From Paraburkholderia ultramafica (GTDB lineage Bacteria > Pseudomonadota > Gammaproteobacteria > Burkholderiales > Burkholderiaceae): a stretch of 64,000 nt of DNA. Made by a program: the position numbers and the translations under genes. Shown piece after piece: positions 16,036 through 25,876 of this stretch (within the stretch, counting starts at the first letter, position 1; the number at the start of each line of letters is the position of its first letter). Location: NCBI RefSeq assembly GCF_902859915.1, contig NZ_CADIKK010000003.1, positions 1 through 64,000 on the forward strand. The letters run 5' to 3'. The notes below the pieces were generated by a model that was not told the origin of the DNA, did no database searches, and was given only the letters and a program-made list of their open reading frames with translations.

Positions 16036-17073
16036 ATGTGGAGCTACATCCTCAAACGCCTGTTGCTGATGATCCCGACCTTGCTCGGCGTGCTGACGCT
16101 GACCTTCGTCGTGATCCAGTTCGTGCCGGGTGGCCCGGTCGAGCAGATGCAGCACGAACTGCGCAAGGGCGCGGAGAGCGGCGCGCCGTTCGGTCTGCGC
16201 TCGCATAGCGGCGTCGACGCGCAGCAGATCGCGCAGCTGAAGCAGCTCTATGGCTTCGACAAACCACCGCTCGAACGCTATGTGCTGATGCTCAAGCGCT
16301 TCTCGACCTTCGACCTCGGGCAGAGCTATTTCCGCCATCAAAGCGTGTGGTCGCTGATCGTGTCGAAGCTGCCGGTGTCGATCAGCATCGGCCTGTGGAC
16401 CTTCTTCCTGACATACCTGATATCGGTGCCGCTCGGCATTGCGAAGGCGGTGCGCAACGGCTCGCGCTTCGATATCGCGACGAGCCTCGTGGTGCTGATC
16501 GGCTACGCGATTCCGGGCTTCGTGCTGGGCGTGCTGCTGCTCGTGCTGTTCGGCGGCGGCACGTTCCTGCAGCTGTTTCCGCTGCGCAATCTCACTTCGG
16601 ACAACTGGGCGCAGCTGAGTCTTGGCGGCAAGATCGTCGACTATCTGTGGCACATCACGTTGCCGATCACGGCGTCGGTGGTCGGCAGCTTCGCGGTCAT
16701 CACGATGCTGACGAAGAACGCCTTTCTCGACGAGATCCGCAAGCAATACGTGCTGACCGCGCGCGCCAAAGGTCTGTCGGAAAAGCGCGTGCTGTGGAAG
16801 CACGTGTTCCGCAATGCGTTGTTGCCGCTGATCGTGGGCTTTCCGGCAGCGTTCATCGGCGCATTCTTTACCGGCAGTCTGCTGATCGAGACGCTGTTTT
16901 CACTCGACGGGCTCGGGCTGCTGTCGTACGAATCGGTGGTGCGGCGCGACTATCCGGTCGTGCTCGGCACGCTCTATCTGTTCACGCTGATCGGCCTTGC
17001 GACCAAGCTGATCTCCGACCTCTGCTATGTGTGGGTCGATCCCCGCATCCAATTCGAACAACTGGAGCGCTGA
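16036..17073 (+). CDS. yejB: Peptide ABC transporter permease, YejB-like
   Basis: A 345-aa inner-membrane permease of the DppB/OppB class. It opens with the family N-terminus MWSYILKRLLLMIPTLLGV, has about six membrane segments, and has the ATPase-contact EAA-type loop near RAKGLSEKRVLWKHVFRNA. The reading frame is open to 15778, but that part overlaps yejA and is rejected. The stop overlaps the next ATG (TGATG), so it is coupled to yejE. Confidence 0.92.
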   Translation: MWSYILKRLLLMIPTLLGVLTLTFVVIQFVPGGPVEQMQHELRKGAESGAPFGLRSHSGVDAQQIAQLKQLYGFDKPPLERYVLMLKRFSTFDLGQSYFRHQSVWSLIVSKLPVSISIGLWTFFLTYLISVPLGIAKAVRNGSRFDIATSLVVLIGYAIPGFVLGVLLLVLFGGGTFLQLFPLRNLTSDNWAQLSLGGKIVDYLWHITLPITASVVGSFAVITMLTKNAFLDEIRKQYVLTARAKGLSEKRVLWKHVFRNALLPLIVGFPAAFIGAFFTGSLLIETLFSLDGLGLLSYESVVRRDYPVVLGTLYLFTLIGLATKLISDLCYVWVDPRIQFEQLER

Positions 17074-18179
17074 TGAATCGAGCCCGCCTTTCAGTCGACG
17101 CGGCGGCGCGCACCGAACCCGCTCGCGCGCTCATGTCGCCTTCGCCCGCGCGCCGCGTGTGGCAGCGTTTTCGCCAGCAGCGTCTGGGTTACTGGAGTCT
17201 GATCGTGTTCGTCGTGGCGTTTGCGGCGAGCCTCGCGGGCCCGCTGTGGTCGAACGACAAGCCACTGGTGGTGCGCTACGACGGCCAGTTGTATTTCCCG
17301 ATGTTCAAGACTTACGCCGAGACCACGTTCGGCGGCGATTTCCCGACGCCGGCCGATTATCTCGATCCGTATATCAAGCATCGCTTCGACGCGCCGGGCA
17401 ACTTCGCGCTGTATCCGCCGAATCGCTACTACTACGACACGCTGAATTACTTCTCGAAGGCGCCGAACCCGGCGCCGCCGTCGCGCGATAACTGGCTCGG
17501 CACCGACGACCGCGGCCGCGATCTGTTCGCGCGGCTGCTCTACGGCTTCCGGGTGTCGGTGGAGTTCGGGCTGGTGCTCACGCTGATCGGCACGCTACTC
17601 GGCATCGCCGCGGGCGCCGTGCAGGGTTACTTCGGAGGACGTATCGATATCGTCGGGCAGCGCCTGATTGAAATCTGGAGCGCGATGCCGGAGCTTTACC
17701 TGCTGATCATCTTTTCGTCGATCTTCGAGCCGGGCTTCATTCTGCTGATCGTGCTGCTGTCGCTGTTCGGCTGGATCGGCTTGTCCGACTACGTGCGCGC
17801 GGAGTTTCTGCGCAATCGCCACCAGGACTATGTGCGCGCGGCGCGAGCGATGGGCTTGTCGAACTGGCAGATCATGTGGCGCCACGTGCTGCCCAACAGT
17901 CTGACGCCGGTGATCACATTCCTGCCGTTCCGGATGAGCGGTGCGATTCTCGCGCTGACGAGTCTCGACTTTCTCGGCCTCGGCGTGCCGTCGCCGACAC
18001 CCAGCCTCGGTGAGCTGCTCGCGCAAGGCAAGGCGAATCTCGACGCGTGGTGGATCTCGTTGTCCACCTTCGGTGTGCTGGTCGCGATGCTGTTGCTGCT
18101 GACCTTCATGGGCGACGCGCTGCGCAACGCGCTCGATACCCGCATCTCCGATGCGATGCGCGCCGGAGGCAATCAATGA
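17073..18179 (+). CDS. yejE: Peptide ABC transporter permease, YejE-like
   Basis: A 368-aa DppC/OppC-class permease. After a cytoplasmic N-terminus there is a first membrane segment (LIVFVVAFAASLAGPLW), then a long periplasmic loop with NWLGTDDRGRDLFARLLYGF, the hallmark of this class. Four or five more segments follow, with the EAA-type loop RAARAMGLSNWQIMWRHVLP. It pairs with yejB as the membrane channel. It overlaps yejB by one base and the ATPase gene by four (ATGA). Confidence 0.92.
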   Translation: MNRARLSVDAAARTEPARALMSPSPARRVWQRFRQQRLGYWSLIVFVVAFAASLAGPLWSNDKPLVVRYDGQLYFPMFKTYAETTFGGDFPTPADYLDPYIKHRFDAPGNFALYPPNRYYYDTLNYFSKAPNPAPPSRDNWLGTDDRGRDLFARLLYGFRVSVEFGLVLTLIGTLLGIAAGAVQGYFGGRIDIVGQRLIEIWSAMPELYLLIIFSSIFEPGFILLIVLLSLFGWIGLSDYVRAEFLRNRHQDYVRAARAMGLSNWQIMWRHVLPNSLTPVITFLPFRMSGAILALTSLDFLGLGVPSPTPSLGELLAQGKANLDAWWISLSTFGVLVAMLLLLTFMGDALRNALDTRISDAMRAGGNQ

Positions 18180-19810
18180 GCGCAACGGTTCATAACAACG
18201 CGCAACCGGTGCCGGCGCCGCCGCTGCTGGAACTCGACCATCTGCAAGTGAGCTTCGGCGACACCGTCGCGGTGAACGACGTCACGCTCGCGATCCAGCG
18301 CGGCGAGCGGGTGGCGCTGGTCGGCGAGTCGGGCTCGGGCAAGAGTGTGACCGCGCTGTCGATCCTGCGGTTGCTGAGCGACGCGCAGGTGAGCGGCTCG
18401 ATCCGTTTCGACGGCATCGATCTGCTCGGCAAAAGCGAACGCGAGATGCGCGGCATGCGTGGCTCGGACATTGCGATGATTTTCCAGGAGCCGATGACCG
18501 CGCTCAATCCGCTCTATACGGTCGGCGACCAGATAGCGGAGACCATCGTCGTGCATGACGGCGTGACGGCGAGCGAGGCGCGCAAACGCGCGGTCGCGCT
18601 GCTGGGGCGCACCGGTATCGCCGAACCGGGCAAGCGTGTAAACAGCTACCCGCATCAGCTGTCGGGCGGCCAACGGCAGCGCGCGATGATCGCGATGGCG
18701 CTCGCGTGCCGTCCACGGCTGTTGCTGGCCGACGAGCCGACCACGGCGCTCGATGTGACGATTCGCGCGCAGATCGTCGAGCTGCTGCTGGAGTTGCAAC
18801 GCGACGAAGCGGAAAAGCGCGGCATGGCCGTGCTGCTGATTACGCACGATCTGAATCTGGTGCGCCACTTCGCGCAGCGCATCGCGGTGATGGAGCGAGG
18901 CGTGCTGGTCGAGAGCGGGCCGGTCGAGCAGGTGTTCGAGGCGCCGCAGCATCCTTACACGCAGCGACTGCTGGCGAGCCGGCCGCAGCGCACGGTGGTG
19001 CCGGTGCTGCCGATCTCGCCGGTGCTGCTCGAAGCGCGCGCGGTCACGGTCGACTTCAAAACGAAACTGCCGGGCTTGGGCGGCTGGTTCCGGTCGGGAC
19101 GTTTTCGCGCGGTCGCCGACGCGAACGTGTCGGTGCGCCAGGGCGAGACGCTCGGGATCGTCGGCGAATCGGGTTCGGGCAAGTCGACCCTCGCGATGGC
19201 GCTGCTCGGTCTGCAACGCACCGCGCACGGCGAGATCGAGTTTCAGGGCAGGGCGCTCGGCAGGTATCGCGGTGCCGAACAGACCGCCTTACGCGCGAAC
19301 ATGCAGGTTGTGTTTCAGGACCCGTTCAGTTCGCTTTCGCCGCGTCAGACCATCGAACGGATCGTCGGCGAAGGACTGGCGCTGCATCGGCCACAGATGA
19401 CGCCGCAAGCGCGGCGCGACAAGGTGGTGTCGGTGCTGCGCGAAGTCGGCCTCGACCGTACGGTGCTGTACCGCTATCCGCATGAATTTTCCGGCGGCCA
19501 GCGTCAGCGGATTGCGATTGCGCGCGCGCTGGTGCTCGAACCGCGCGTGCTGATCCTCGACGAACCGACCAGCGCGCTCGACGTGTCGATTCAGCAGCAA
19601 GTACTGAAATTGCTCGCCGGGTTGCAACAGAAGTACAACCTCGGCTTCGTTTTCATCAGTCACGATCTGGCCGTGATCGGGGCGATGGCGCATCGCGTCG
19701 CAGTGATGCAGAACGGTTCGATCGTCGAAAGCGGGGACGTCGAGAGGATTTTTGCGACGCCGTCGCATCCTTACACGCGAAAGCTCCTGAAAGCGGCCCT
19801 TGACCATTGA
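18176..19810 (+). CDS. yejF: Peptide ABC transporter ATPase with two fused domains, YejF-like
   Basis: A 544-aa protein with two complete ABC domains, the equivalent of fused DppD and DppF. Domain 1 has Walker A GESGSGKS, signature [15 protein letters not shown] and Walker [13 protein letters not shown]. Domain 2 has Walker [10 protein letters not shown], signature [15 protein letters not shown] and Walker [12 protein letters not shown]. Both C-terminal parts keep the [16 protein letters not shown] peptide-importer motif. It energises the YejABE importer. The ATG overlaps the yejE stop by 4 nt; the long upstream open frame lies inside yejE. Confidence 0.94.
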   Translation: MSATVHNNAQPVPAPPLLELDHLQVSFGDTVAVNDVTLAIQRGERVALVGESGSGKSVTALSILRLLSDAQVSGSIRFDGIDLLGKSEREMRGMRGSDIAMIFQEPMTALNPLYTVGDQIAETIVVHDGVTASEARKRAVALLGRTGIAEPGKRVNSYPHQLSGGQRQRAMIAMALACRPRLLLADEPTTALDVTIRAQIVELLLELQRDEAEKRGMAVLLITHDLNLVRHFAQRIAVMERGVLVESGPVEQVFEAPQHPYTQRLLASRPQRTVVPVLPISPVLLEARAVTVDFKTKLPGLGGWFRSGRFRAVADANVSVRQGETLGIVGESGSGKSTLAMALLGLQRTAHGEIEFQGRALGRYRGAEQTALRANMQVVFQDPFSSLSPRQTIERIVGEGLALHRPQMTPQARRDKVVSVLREVGLDRTVLYRYPHEFSGGQRQRIAIARALVLEPRVLILDEPTSALDVSIQQQVLKLLAGLQQKYNLGFVFISHDLAVIGAMAHRVAVMQNGSIVESGDVERIFATPSHPYTRKLLKAALDH

Positions 19811-19866
19811 TTTTTCAACCCTTTCGCCAATTGAGTGCGTATCTCGATTGTATTTTTCTATTTGTT

Positions 19867-19895
19867 TTGACATGTGAATACTTACTGGCTAGTAT
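19867..19895 (+). promoter_or_regulatory. Sigma70-type promoter of the NlpC/P60 gene
   Basis: TTGACA (19867-19872), a 17-bp spacer and TAGTAT (19890-19895) form a near-consensus promoter in an AT-rich patch 53 bp upstream of the ATG. Confidence 0.7.
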
Positions 19896-19948
19896 CGACC
19901 AAACTTTTTTCCGTAGACCACTGATTTTTAGGCAAAAACTACCGACCA

Positions 19949-20617
19949 ATGCAGCACAGAAACCTGACCCAGGCTTGCACGCGCGTCGTCGCCGGGATGT
20001 TCATTGGCGTCTTGATGGCAGCAGCTCCCGGCGCGTTCGCCGACGAAGTAAGCAGTTTCGCTCAAAATGCGTCATATTCGACCGCCAGCGGGTCGAATTC
20101 CTTGTCCTTCTCCAATTCGCAAACCACCGCTTCGGCTAGCGAAGGCGGCAGCGCCAAATCGTTCCTGTCCGGCATGGCTGGCAAAGCGGGCGACGTGGTG
20201 GTCGGCGCGCTGAACATGATCGGCGTTCGCTACCGTTGGGGTGGCAATACTCCTGATTCGGGGCTCGATTGCAGCGGGTTCGTGCGCTACGTGTTTCAGG
20301 ACACGCTCGGTATGGCGCTGCCGCGCCGCGCCGAGGAAATGAGCCGCGTCGGCGAGAAGGTTCGCGTGAGCGACCTGAAGCCGGGCGATCTGGTGTTCTT
20401 CAACACGATGCGCCGCACGTTCTCGCACGTTGGCATCTATATCGGCGACAACAAGTTCGTGCATTCGCCTTCCACGGGCAGCACGATCCGCGTCGACGAC
20501 ATGGATAGCGGCTACTGGGAAAAGCGTTTTACGGGTGCACGCCGGATCGAGGCGTCGTATCAGGAGGGCGAGGATCTGCGCAAGCGTGTGAACGCGACGA
20601 TTGGCGCGAATAACTGA
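19949..20617 (+). CDS. NlpC/P60-family peptidoglycan endopeptidase
   Basis: A 222-aa exported enzyme. Its signal peptide (residues 1-31, cut after AFA) is followed by a Ser-rich low-complexity linker to about residue 75 and a C-terminal NlpC/P60 domain. The catalytic triad is visible as Cys108 in GLDCSGFVRY, His160 in FSHVGIYIGD and His172 in FVHSP. Such cysteine peptidases cut D-Glu-diaminopimelate links in cell-wall stem peptides in the periplasm. It is a single-gene unit with a strong promoter and terminator. Confidence 0.9.
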   Translation: MQHRNLTQACTRVVAGMFIGVLMAAAPGAFADEVSSFAQNASYSTASGSNSLSFSNSQTTASASEGGSAKSFLSGMAGKAGDVVVGALNMIGVRYRWGGNTPDSGLDCSGFVRYVFQDTLGMALPRRAEEMSRVGEKVRVSDLKPGDLVFFNTMRRTFSHVGIYIGDNKFVHSPSTGSTIRVDDMDSGYWEKRFTGARRIEASYQEGEDLRKRVNATIGANN

Positions 20618-20647
20618 TTCTGGCCGGGTCGGCAGTTTGGGCGCGAT

Positions 20648-20680
20648 AAAAAAGCCTGCTTCATGCGAAGCAGGCTTTTT
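20648..20680 (+). terminator. Terminator of the NlpC/P60 gene
   Basis: A 12-bp stem (AAAGCCTGCTTC pairing with GAAGCAGGCTTT) with an ATGC loop is flanked by A and T runs, so it can work in both directions for the convergent gene pair. Confidence 0.88.
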
Positions 20681-20742
20681 GCTTTTGGGCGGGTGTTTTG
20701 TGCGCAGCGCGCCCGCAGCGGCAACCTGCGCTCTCCAGCTGG

Positions 20743-21687
20743 CTACGCCGCCGCGCGGCTCGCGGCCAGCTTGCGTTGCAACTCCGGCATCATCTTCGCC
20801 GCCGCTTCTTCGCCAGCCAGAATCGCCGCGTTGCGCTGCGAGAAGTCGCTGCCGCTCATCGCGGCCAGATTCGGCCGGATCACGACGTCGGCGTACTTGT
20901 CGAGTTCATAGGCCTTGATCGTCTGGCCCATGATCGTGAAGGTCTGCATCAGCACGTCGAACGAACTGGCGGTCAGGCCGCTTTCCGGGCGCTGCGAAAT
21001 ATCCACGGCGATCACGAAATCCGCGCCCATCTTGCGCGCGAACGAGGCCGGCACCGGACTCACCAGGCCGCCGTCGACGTATTCATGGCCGCCGATCTTC
21101 ACCGGCTCGAAAATCGACGGCACGCTGCACGATGCGCGCACTGCGATGCCGGTGTTGCCGCGCTGGAACAGGATCGGCTGACCGGTTTTCAGATCGGTGG
21201 CCACCACGCCGAGCGGCTTGGGCATCTTCTCGATCGGGCGATTGTTCAGTGTCTTGTTCAGGTAGTTCTGCAGCGCGACGCCTTGCAGAAAACCGCGCGT
21301 GCGAAACGGCATCGCCCAGTCGCTGATCGACGCTTCGTCCATGGTCAGCGCGAGCTTGTTCAGCGCAAAGCCGTTCATGCCCGATGCGTACAGCGCGCCG
21401 ACCACCGAACCGGCGCTGGTGCCGGCCACCAGGTCGATCTGGATATTGCGCGCCTCGAGCGCCTTGATCACGCCGATATGCGCGAAGCCACGCGCGGCGC
21501 CGCCGCCCAGCGCAAGCGCGACGCGCACCGGCCGCGGCGATTTCTCAGGCGGCGGGTTGACGGTGGGCGTGGCGGCGACCGGCGCGCAGTCGGTTTTGCC
21601 GCCGGTCGTGGTGCAGGCGGCCAGTACCGCGGAGGCGGCTGCCAATGAAAAGTTGCGGCGGGCGAGACGGGGTGAAGAGGGTTTCAA
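20743..21687 (-). CDS. Patatin-like phospholipase, probable lipoprotein
   Basis: A 314-aa protein with a Tat-like twin Arg (ARRNFSLAAA) and a lipobox LAAC with Cys25, so it is probably a lipid-anchored envelope protein. The patatin domain shows the oxyanion loop GGGAARGFAHIG, the nucleophile elbow GTSAG (Ser91) and the partner DGG (Asp205), plus a VPSIFEPVKIG segment. This Ser-Asp dyad hydrolyses acyl esters of lipids; the actual substrate is unknown. The start is TTG, with GGAG eight bases upstream. It converges with the NlpC/P60 gene. Confidence 0.88.
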   Translation of the reverse strand: MKPSSPRLARRNFSLAAASAVLAACTTTGGKTDCAPVAATPTVNPPPEKSPRPVRVALALGGGAARGFAHIGVIKALEARNIQIDLVAGTSAGSVVGALYASGMNGFALNKLALTMDEASISDWAMPFRTRGFLQGVALQNYLNKTLNNRPIEKMPKPLGVVATDLKTGQPILFQRGNTGIAVRASCSVPSIFEPVKIGGHEYVDGGLVSPVPASFARKMGADFVIAVDISQRPESGLTASSFDVLMQTFTIMGQTIKAYELDKYADVVIRPNLAAMSGSDFSQRNAAILAGEEAAAKMMPELQRKLAASRAAA

Positions 21688-22157
21688 CGAATTCTCCAGC
21701 AGCGGCGCGGGCGACGCATTCGGCGTCGCCGCGGGCCGCGATCAGGCTGATGGTCAGACGGACAGGATCGCCGCGGCGATTCCGCGCGCTGTGGACCTAT
21801 CTCCAGCCGCAGCGCGCGCACATCATAAATCAAAGCCCCGCGCGCGCGGCGGCCTGGTAATGAAACGTTGCAGAGGAAGCCTTCGGGTGACTTGGAGCGC
21901 GGCTTTAAGGTGGCCTCGGCGTGGCTTGTATGTCGCTCAGGCGCCCGCCAGCGCTCGAACACACATCGTCGCGCACACCGCCATCGGCCATTCGGACGAG
22001 GCCAGGCAACGCGCGTGCGGAAGGTATAATTCGGCTCTCGCATTTATTTCCCTCGTGTCCATGCCCGGCGCTGTGTGCCGCATGGGCGCGGTCCGCTGCC
22101 GCGCTTCACGGGCGATGTCCGTCCAGGCGCCGACGCCAGTCTTCCGAGTAACCGCTA
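21688..22157. other. Divergent intergenic region with a possible gltX promoter
   Basis: No gene is seen in these 470 bp. A TATAAT at 22025-22030 (AAGGTATAATTCGG context) is a good -10 candidate for gltX, leaving a leader of about 120 nt. No clear -35 sits 17 bp upstream. Short hairpins are possible in the leader, but nothing matches a T-box or known riboswitch. Confidence 0.4.
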
Positions 22158-23567
22158 ATGACCACCTCCGTTCGTACCCGTTTTGCACCGAGTCCCACTG
22201 GCTTCATCCACCTCGGCAACATTCGCTCCGCGCTCTATCCGTGGGCGTTCGCGCGCAAGATGAAAGGGACCTTCGTGCTGCGGATCGAGGACACCGACGT
22301 CGAGCGCTCCACCAGCGAATCCGTCGACGCCATTCTTGAAGGCATGGCGTGGCTCGGCCTCGATTTCGACGAAGGCCCGTTCTACCAGATGCAGCGCATG
22401 GACCGTTACCGCGAAGTGCTCAGGCAGATGCAGGACGCGGGCCTCGTCTACCCGTGCTACATGTCGACGGAAGAGCTCGATGCACTGCGCGACCGGCAAC
22501 GCGAAGCGGGCGAAAAGCCGCGCTATGACGGCACGTGGCGTCCGGAGCCGGGCAAGGTTCTGCCGCAGCCGCCGGAAGGCGTGCAGCCCGTGCTGCGCTT
22601 CCGTAATCCGCTGACCGGCGTGGTCGCATGGGACGACGCGGTGAAGGGCCGCATCGAGATCTCGAACGAAGAGCTCGACGACCTCGTGATCGCGCGCCCG
22701 GACGGCACGCCCACCTACAACTTCTGCGTGGTGGTCGACGATCTGGACATGCGCATCACGCACGTGATTCGCGGCGACGATCACGTGAACAACACGCCGC
22801 GGCAGATCAACATCCTGCACGCGCTCGGCGGCGAAACGCCGGTGTACGCGCACTTGCCGACCGTGCTGAACGAGCAGGGCGAGAAGATGAGCAAACGTCA
22901 CGGCGCAATGAGCGTGGTCGGCTATCGCGACGCCGGTTATCTGCCGGAAGCGGTGGTCAACTATCTGGCGCGTCTGGGCTGGTCGCATGGCGACGCGGAA
23001 GTGTTCACGCGCGAGCAGTTCATCGAATGGTTCGATCTGGAGCACCTGGGCAAGTCGCCGGCTCAGTACGACCACGACAAGCTGAACTGGCTCAATGCGC
23101 ACTACATCAAGGAAGCGGACAACGCGCGCCTCGCCGGGCTTGCCAGGCCGTTCTTCGCGGAGCTGGGTATCGAGGAAGCCGCGCTCGCTCAGGGCGCGGA
23201 TCTGACGGCGGTGATAGGCTTGCTGAAGGATCGTGCGTCGACGGTGAAGGAGATCGCGGAGAACGCCGCGATGTTCTATCGCACGCCGGCGCCCGACGCC
23301 GAATCGCTGGCGCAGCACGTAACCGGCCTGGTGCGTCCGGCGCTCGCCGATCTGGCCGCTGCGCTGAAGACCGTGGAGTGGACCAGGGAGGCGATCGCCG
23401 CCGCGCTGAAGACGACGCTTGGCGCGCACAAGCTGAAGATGCCGCAGCTGGCGATGCCGGTTCGTCTGCTGGTGGCGGGCACGACGCACACGCCATCGAT
23501 CGACAGCGTGCTGATGCTGTTCGGCCGTGACGTCGTCGTGGGCCGCATTGAAAAAGCGCTGGCTTGA
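22158..23567 (+). CDS. gltX: Glutamyl-tRNA synthetase
   Basis: A 469-aa class I aminoacyl-tRNA synthetase that charges tRNA-Glu. The HIGH-type motif is HLGN at residues 18-21 within [17 protein letters not shown]. The KMSKR loop is at residues 243-247 ([20 protein letters not shown]). Length and order match the bacterial enzyme. Notably, two tRNA-Glu genes lie within 800 bp downstream. Confidence 0.97.
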   Translation: MTTSVRTRFAPSPTGFIHLGNIRSALYPWAFARKMKGTFVLRIEDTDVERSTSESVDAILEGMAWLGLDFDEGPFYQMQRMDRYREVLRQMQDAGLVYPCYMSTEELDALRDRQREAGEKPRYDGTWRPEPGKVLPQPPEGVQPVLRFRNPLTGVVAWDDAVKGRIEISNEELDDLVIARPDGTPTYNFCVVVDDLDMRITHVIRGDDHVNNTPRQINILHALGGETPVYAHLPTVLNEQGEKMSKRHGAMSVVGYRDAGYLPEAVVNYLARLGWSHGDAEVFTREQFIEWFDLEHLGKSPAQYDHDKLNWLNAHYIKEADNARLAGLARPFFAELGIEEAALAQGADLTAVIGLLKDRASTVKEIAENAAMFYRTPAPDAESLAQHVTGLVRPALADLAAALKTVEWTREAIAAALKTTLGAHKLKMPQLAMPVRLLVAGTTHTPSIDSVLMLFGRDVVVGRIEKALA

Positions 23568-23643
23568 TCGAGCGGGTTCGCGCGTGCGTTGAGAGGGTTT
23601 GCATACGGCCTGAAAAAAGTCGCATGTAATTGCTCAAAGGGTA

Positions 23644-23672
23644 TTTACAAAGCGCAGATTGGCCTCTAAAAT
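23644..23672 (+). promoter_or_regulatory. Promoter of the tRNA cluster
   Basis: TTTACA (23644-23649), a 17-bp spacer and TAAAAT (23667-23672) form a good sigma70 promoter 20 bp before the first tRNA. The discriminator that follows is CTCG. Confidence 0.65.
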
Positions 23673-23691
23673 CTCGTTTCTCTGATGTGCA

Positions 23692-23767
<76 letters not shown>

Positions 23768-23930
23768 ACAGCAGAGTAAAGTTGTTCTGAAGTCTGGAAG
23801 TTGTAGAAAAAAAGACTTCACAAACGGCTGCAACGTAGTTAGAATATCGGTCTTCGCAGTTGACGAAACGAAATAACTGACAAGTTAGCGTGAGTTAGCG
23901 GCGAATTAAAGACAGATCTGAAAAGATTAT

Positions 23931-24006
23931 GTCCCCTTCGTCTAGAGGCCTAGGACATCACCCTTTCACGGTGAGTACAGGGGTTCGAATCCCCTAGGGG
24001 ACGCCA
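23931..24006 (+). tRNA. tRNA-Glu(TTC), copy 1
   Basis: 76 nt with encoded CCA. Acceptor GTCCCCT pairs with AGGGGAC, the anticodon loop CTTTCAC gives TTC, and the T arm is GGGGTTCGAATCCCC. It is identical in sequence to copy 2. Confidence 0.97.
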
Positions 24007-24097
24007 AACATCAGCGTCGCTTTAGTATTCGAGTAATAGTGAAGCAGCGCAGCTTGCAGAGAAATAACCGACGCTCGCAAGCCAGGGTGTAAAGACT

Positions 24098-24174
24098 GGA
24101 GTGGTAGTTCAGTCGGTTAGAATACCGGCCTGTCACGCCGGGGGTCGCGGGTTCGAGTCCCGTCCACTCCGCCA
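24098..24174 (+). tRNA. tRNA-Asp(GTC), copy 1
   Basis: 77 nt with encoded CCA. Acceptor GGAGTGG pairs with CCACTCC, the anticodon stem-loop CGGCCTGTCACGCCG presents GTC, and the T arm is CGGGTTCGAGTCCCG. Confidence 0.97.
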
Positions 24175-24177
24175 GAC

Positions 24178-24212
24178 AAAGCCCGTTCATTCAAACCTGA
24201 ACGGGCTTTTTC
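24178..24212 (+). terminator. Terminator between the two Glu-Asp tRNA pairs
   Basis: A 12-bp stem AAAGCCCGTTCA/TGAACGGGCTTT with an 8-nt loop is followed by T residues, directly after tRNA-Asp copy 1. Confidence 0.8.
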
Positions 24213-24235
24213 ATTAAAGGTGTAAGCAGTACGTT

Positions 24236-24311
24236 GTCCCCTTCGTCTAGAGGCCTAGGACATCACCCTTTCACGGTGAGTACAGGGGTTCGAATCCCCT
24301 AGGGGACGCCA
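24236..24311 (+). tRNA. tRNA-Glu(TTC), copy 2
   Basis: 76 nt with encoded CCA and anticodon TTC. The mature sequence is the same as copy 1, showing that the Glu-Asp pair is a duplication. Confidence 0.97.
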
Positions 24312-24392
24312 AAAACACCGGCGTCGTTCGGTTGGAAGTTTGAACGGTGCAATAGGTGAATGAGCGTAGCTCACAAGCCACGAGCAAAATCT

Positions 24393-24469
24393 GGAGCGGT
24401 AGTTCAGTTGGTTAGAATACCGGCCTGTCACGCCGGGGGTCGCGGGTTCGAGTCCCGTCCGCTCCGCCA
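24393..24469 (+). tRNA. tRNA-Asp(GTC), copy 2
   Basis: 77 nt with encoded CCA and anticodon GTC. It differs from copy 1 by a compensated acceptor pair (GGAGCGG/CCGCTCC instead of GGAGTGG/CCACTCC) and by AGTTGGT against AGTCGGT in the D loop. Confidence 0.97.
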
Positions 24470-24507
24470 GATTGCTGTTGGAAGACGTTCAATACAGTCA
24501 AGTAATA

Positions 24508-24540
24508 AGCAAAAAGCCCGCGCCTAGCGGGCTTTTTGCT
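24508..24540 (+). terminator. Terminator of the tRNA cluster
   Basis: A long stem AGCAAAAAGCCCGC/GCGGGCTTTTTGCT with a 5-nt loop is symmetric enough to act on both strands. Confidence 0.85.
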
Positions 24541-24599
24541 TTCATAGGCGCCGATCTTCAATGCGTTTCATGATCTCCGAGCCGTTGACGCGCACAGCT

Positions 24600-24857
24600 T
24601 CAACGATAGGTCCACTGCCGATGGGCGACGAACGCGAGTGGTGGAACAACGCAAACCACCATCGCAATGCCCAATCCCGGACTGGCCCCGGCCACCTGCA
24701 TGACGTGCGACACCAGCGTGGTCAGTGCCAGACCTGACAGTGAAACGACCACGAATCGCCAGACGTTCGTCAGAGCGGGAACAGAGGAGAAGCTCCAGAA
24801 CGTATTGAGGAGATAGGCCCCTCCCGTCGAACAGGCAAATGCAATCGCGTTGGCAGA
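24600..24857 (-). pseudogene. GtrA-family membrane protein, 5'-truncated fragment
   Basis: The minus strand reads ANAIAFACSTGGAYLLNTFW, then WRFVVVSLSGLALTTLVSHV and PPLAFVAHRQWTYR. This is the second half of the TM1-TM2 region and the last two TM segments of a GtrA-like flippase, about 85 of some 130 residues. Homology stops at about 24857, exactly where the truncated cpaE frame on the other strand begins. The start codon and first membrane helix are gone. GtrA proteins flip lipid-linked sugars; this piece cannot. Confidence 0.75.
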
Positions 24858-25856
24858 GGGCGGCGACTGCAAGCGGGAACAGCCGCGCTGGTGATTTCCG
24901 ATGACTCGTCGCAGACGCTGATCGCCGCGATGCGGGCAGGCATTCGCGATGTGCTTGGCTGGCCGGTCGACAAGCGTTCTCTCGGGGACGCGCTGTTGCG
25001 TGCCGAAAGCCAGCGGACGCTGCGCGGCGCCCGCGAGACCCAGGTGGTGTCGTTCATCTCCTGCAAGGGTGGGGCGGGCACGAGCCTCATCGCCAGCAAC
25101 ATCGCGCACGCGATTGCAGCCACCCAGGAGCAGCGGGTTCTGCTGATCGACCTCAATCAGTCGTTCGGCGACGCGGCGTTCCTGCTGACCGACGAGATCC
25201 CGGCTTCGACACTGCCGCAGATGTGCACGCAAGTGGGGCGCATGGATGCGGCCTTCTTCGACGCGAGTCTGCTGCACGTCAGCGAGAATTTCCACGTTCT
25301 TGCGGGTGCCGGCAATCCGGTCAAGGCAGCCGATATCAAGGAAGACCGGCTGGAATGGATCATGGGTGTCGCCGTGCCGCGTTATGACTTCGTGGTGATC
25401 GATCTCGGGCAAACCATCAATCAACTGTCGATTCTGGCGCTGGACCGCAGCGACCAGATTCATATGGTGTTGCAGGCCAGCATGCCGCACGTGCGGGCCG
25501 GGCGCCAACTGCAGGAGATCCTCGCATCGCTCGGCTGTGCGCCCGACCAGATCCGGCTGTTGCTGAACCGGTACGCGCGCCACGGCGAACGGGCGCGCGC
25601 CGCGCTGGAAGAGGTGCTCGGCATGCGTCCGTATCAGTTCATCCCTGAAGACGTCTCGGTGGTTGCGGCGGCGATGGACCAGGGCTTGCCGATCGCGAAG
25701 ACTGCGCGTGGCAGCAGTGTGTCGCGCAGCCTGCAGATGCTGGCGGAGAACATTGTCAAGCGGGCCCCGCTGTCCGGACGTAACCATGCGCAGGGCGAGT
25801 CGCTGTTCGCCCGCATGCTCGGCCGCAACGCCGGGCCGAAACCTGGAACCATGTAG
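24858..25856 (+). pseudogene. cpaE: Tad pilus ATPase-like protein CpaE/TadZ, 5'-truncated
   Basis: The frame carries the end of the receiver-like N-terminal domain (LVISDDSSQTLIAAMRAGI), then the MinD/ParA-like domain with a deviant Walker A CKGGAGTS at about residues 59-66 (counted from a GTG at 24891) and VLLIDLNQSFGDAAF. CpaE normally has about 390-400 residues and positions the Tad (Flp) pilus machine. Here about 75 N-terminal residues are missing, and the first in-frame GTG (24891) is only a chance start. Upstream genes expected in a tad locus (flp, cpaA, cpaB, cpaC) are absent, replaced by the gtrA fragment. The remaining 321 codons are open, so a shortened product is possible but unlikely to be normal. 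Confidence 0.78.
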
Positions 25857-25876
25857 AAACGATCGAGGAGCACGGC

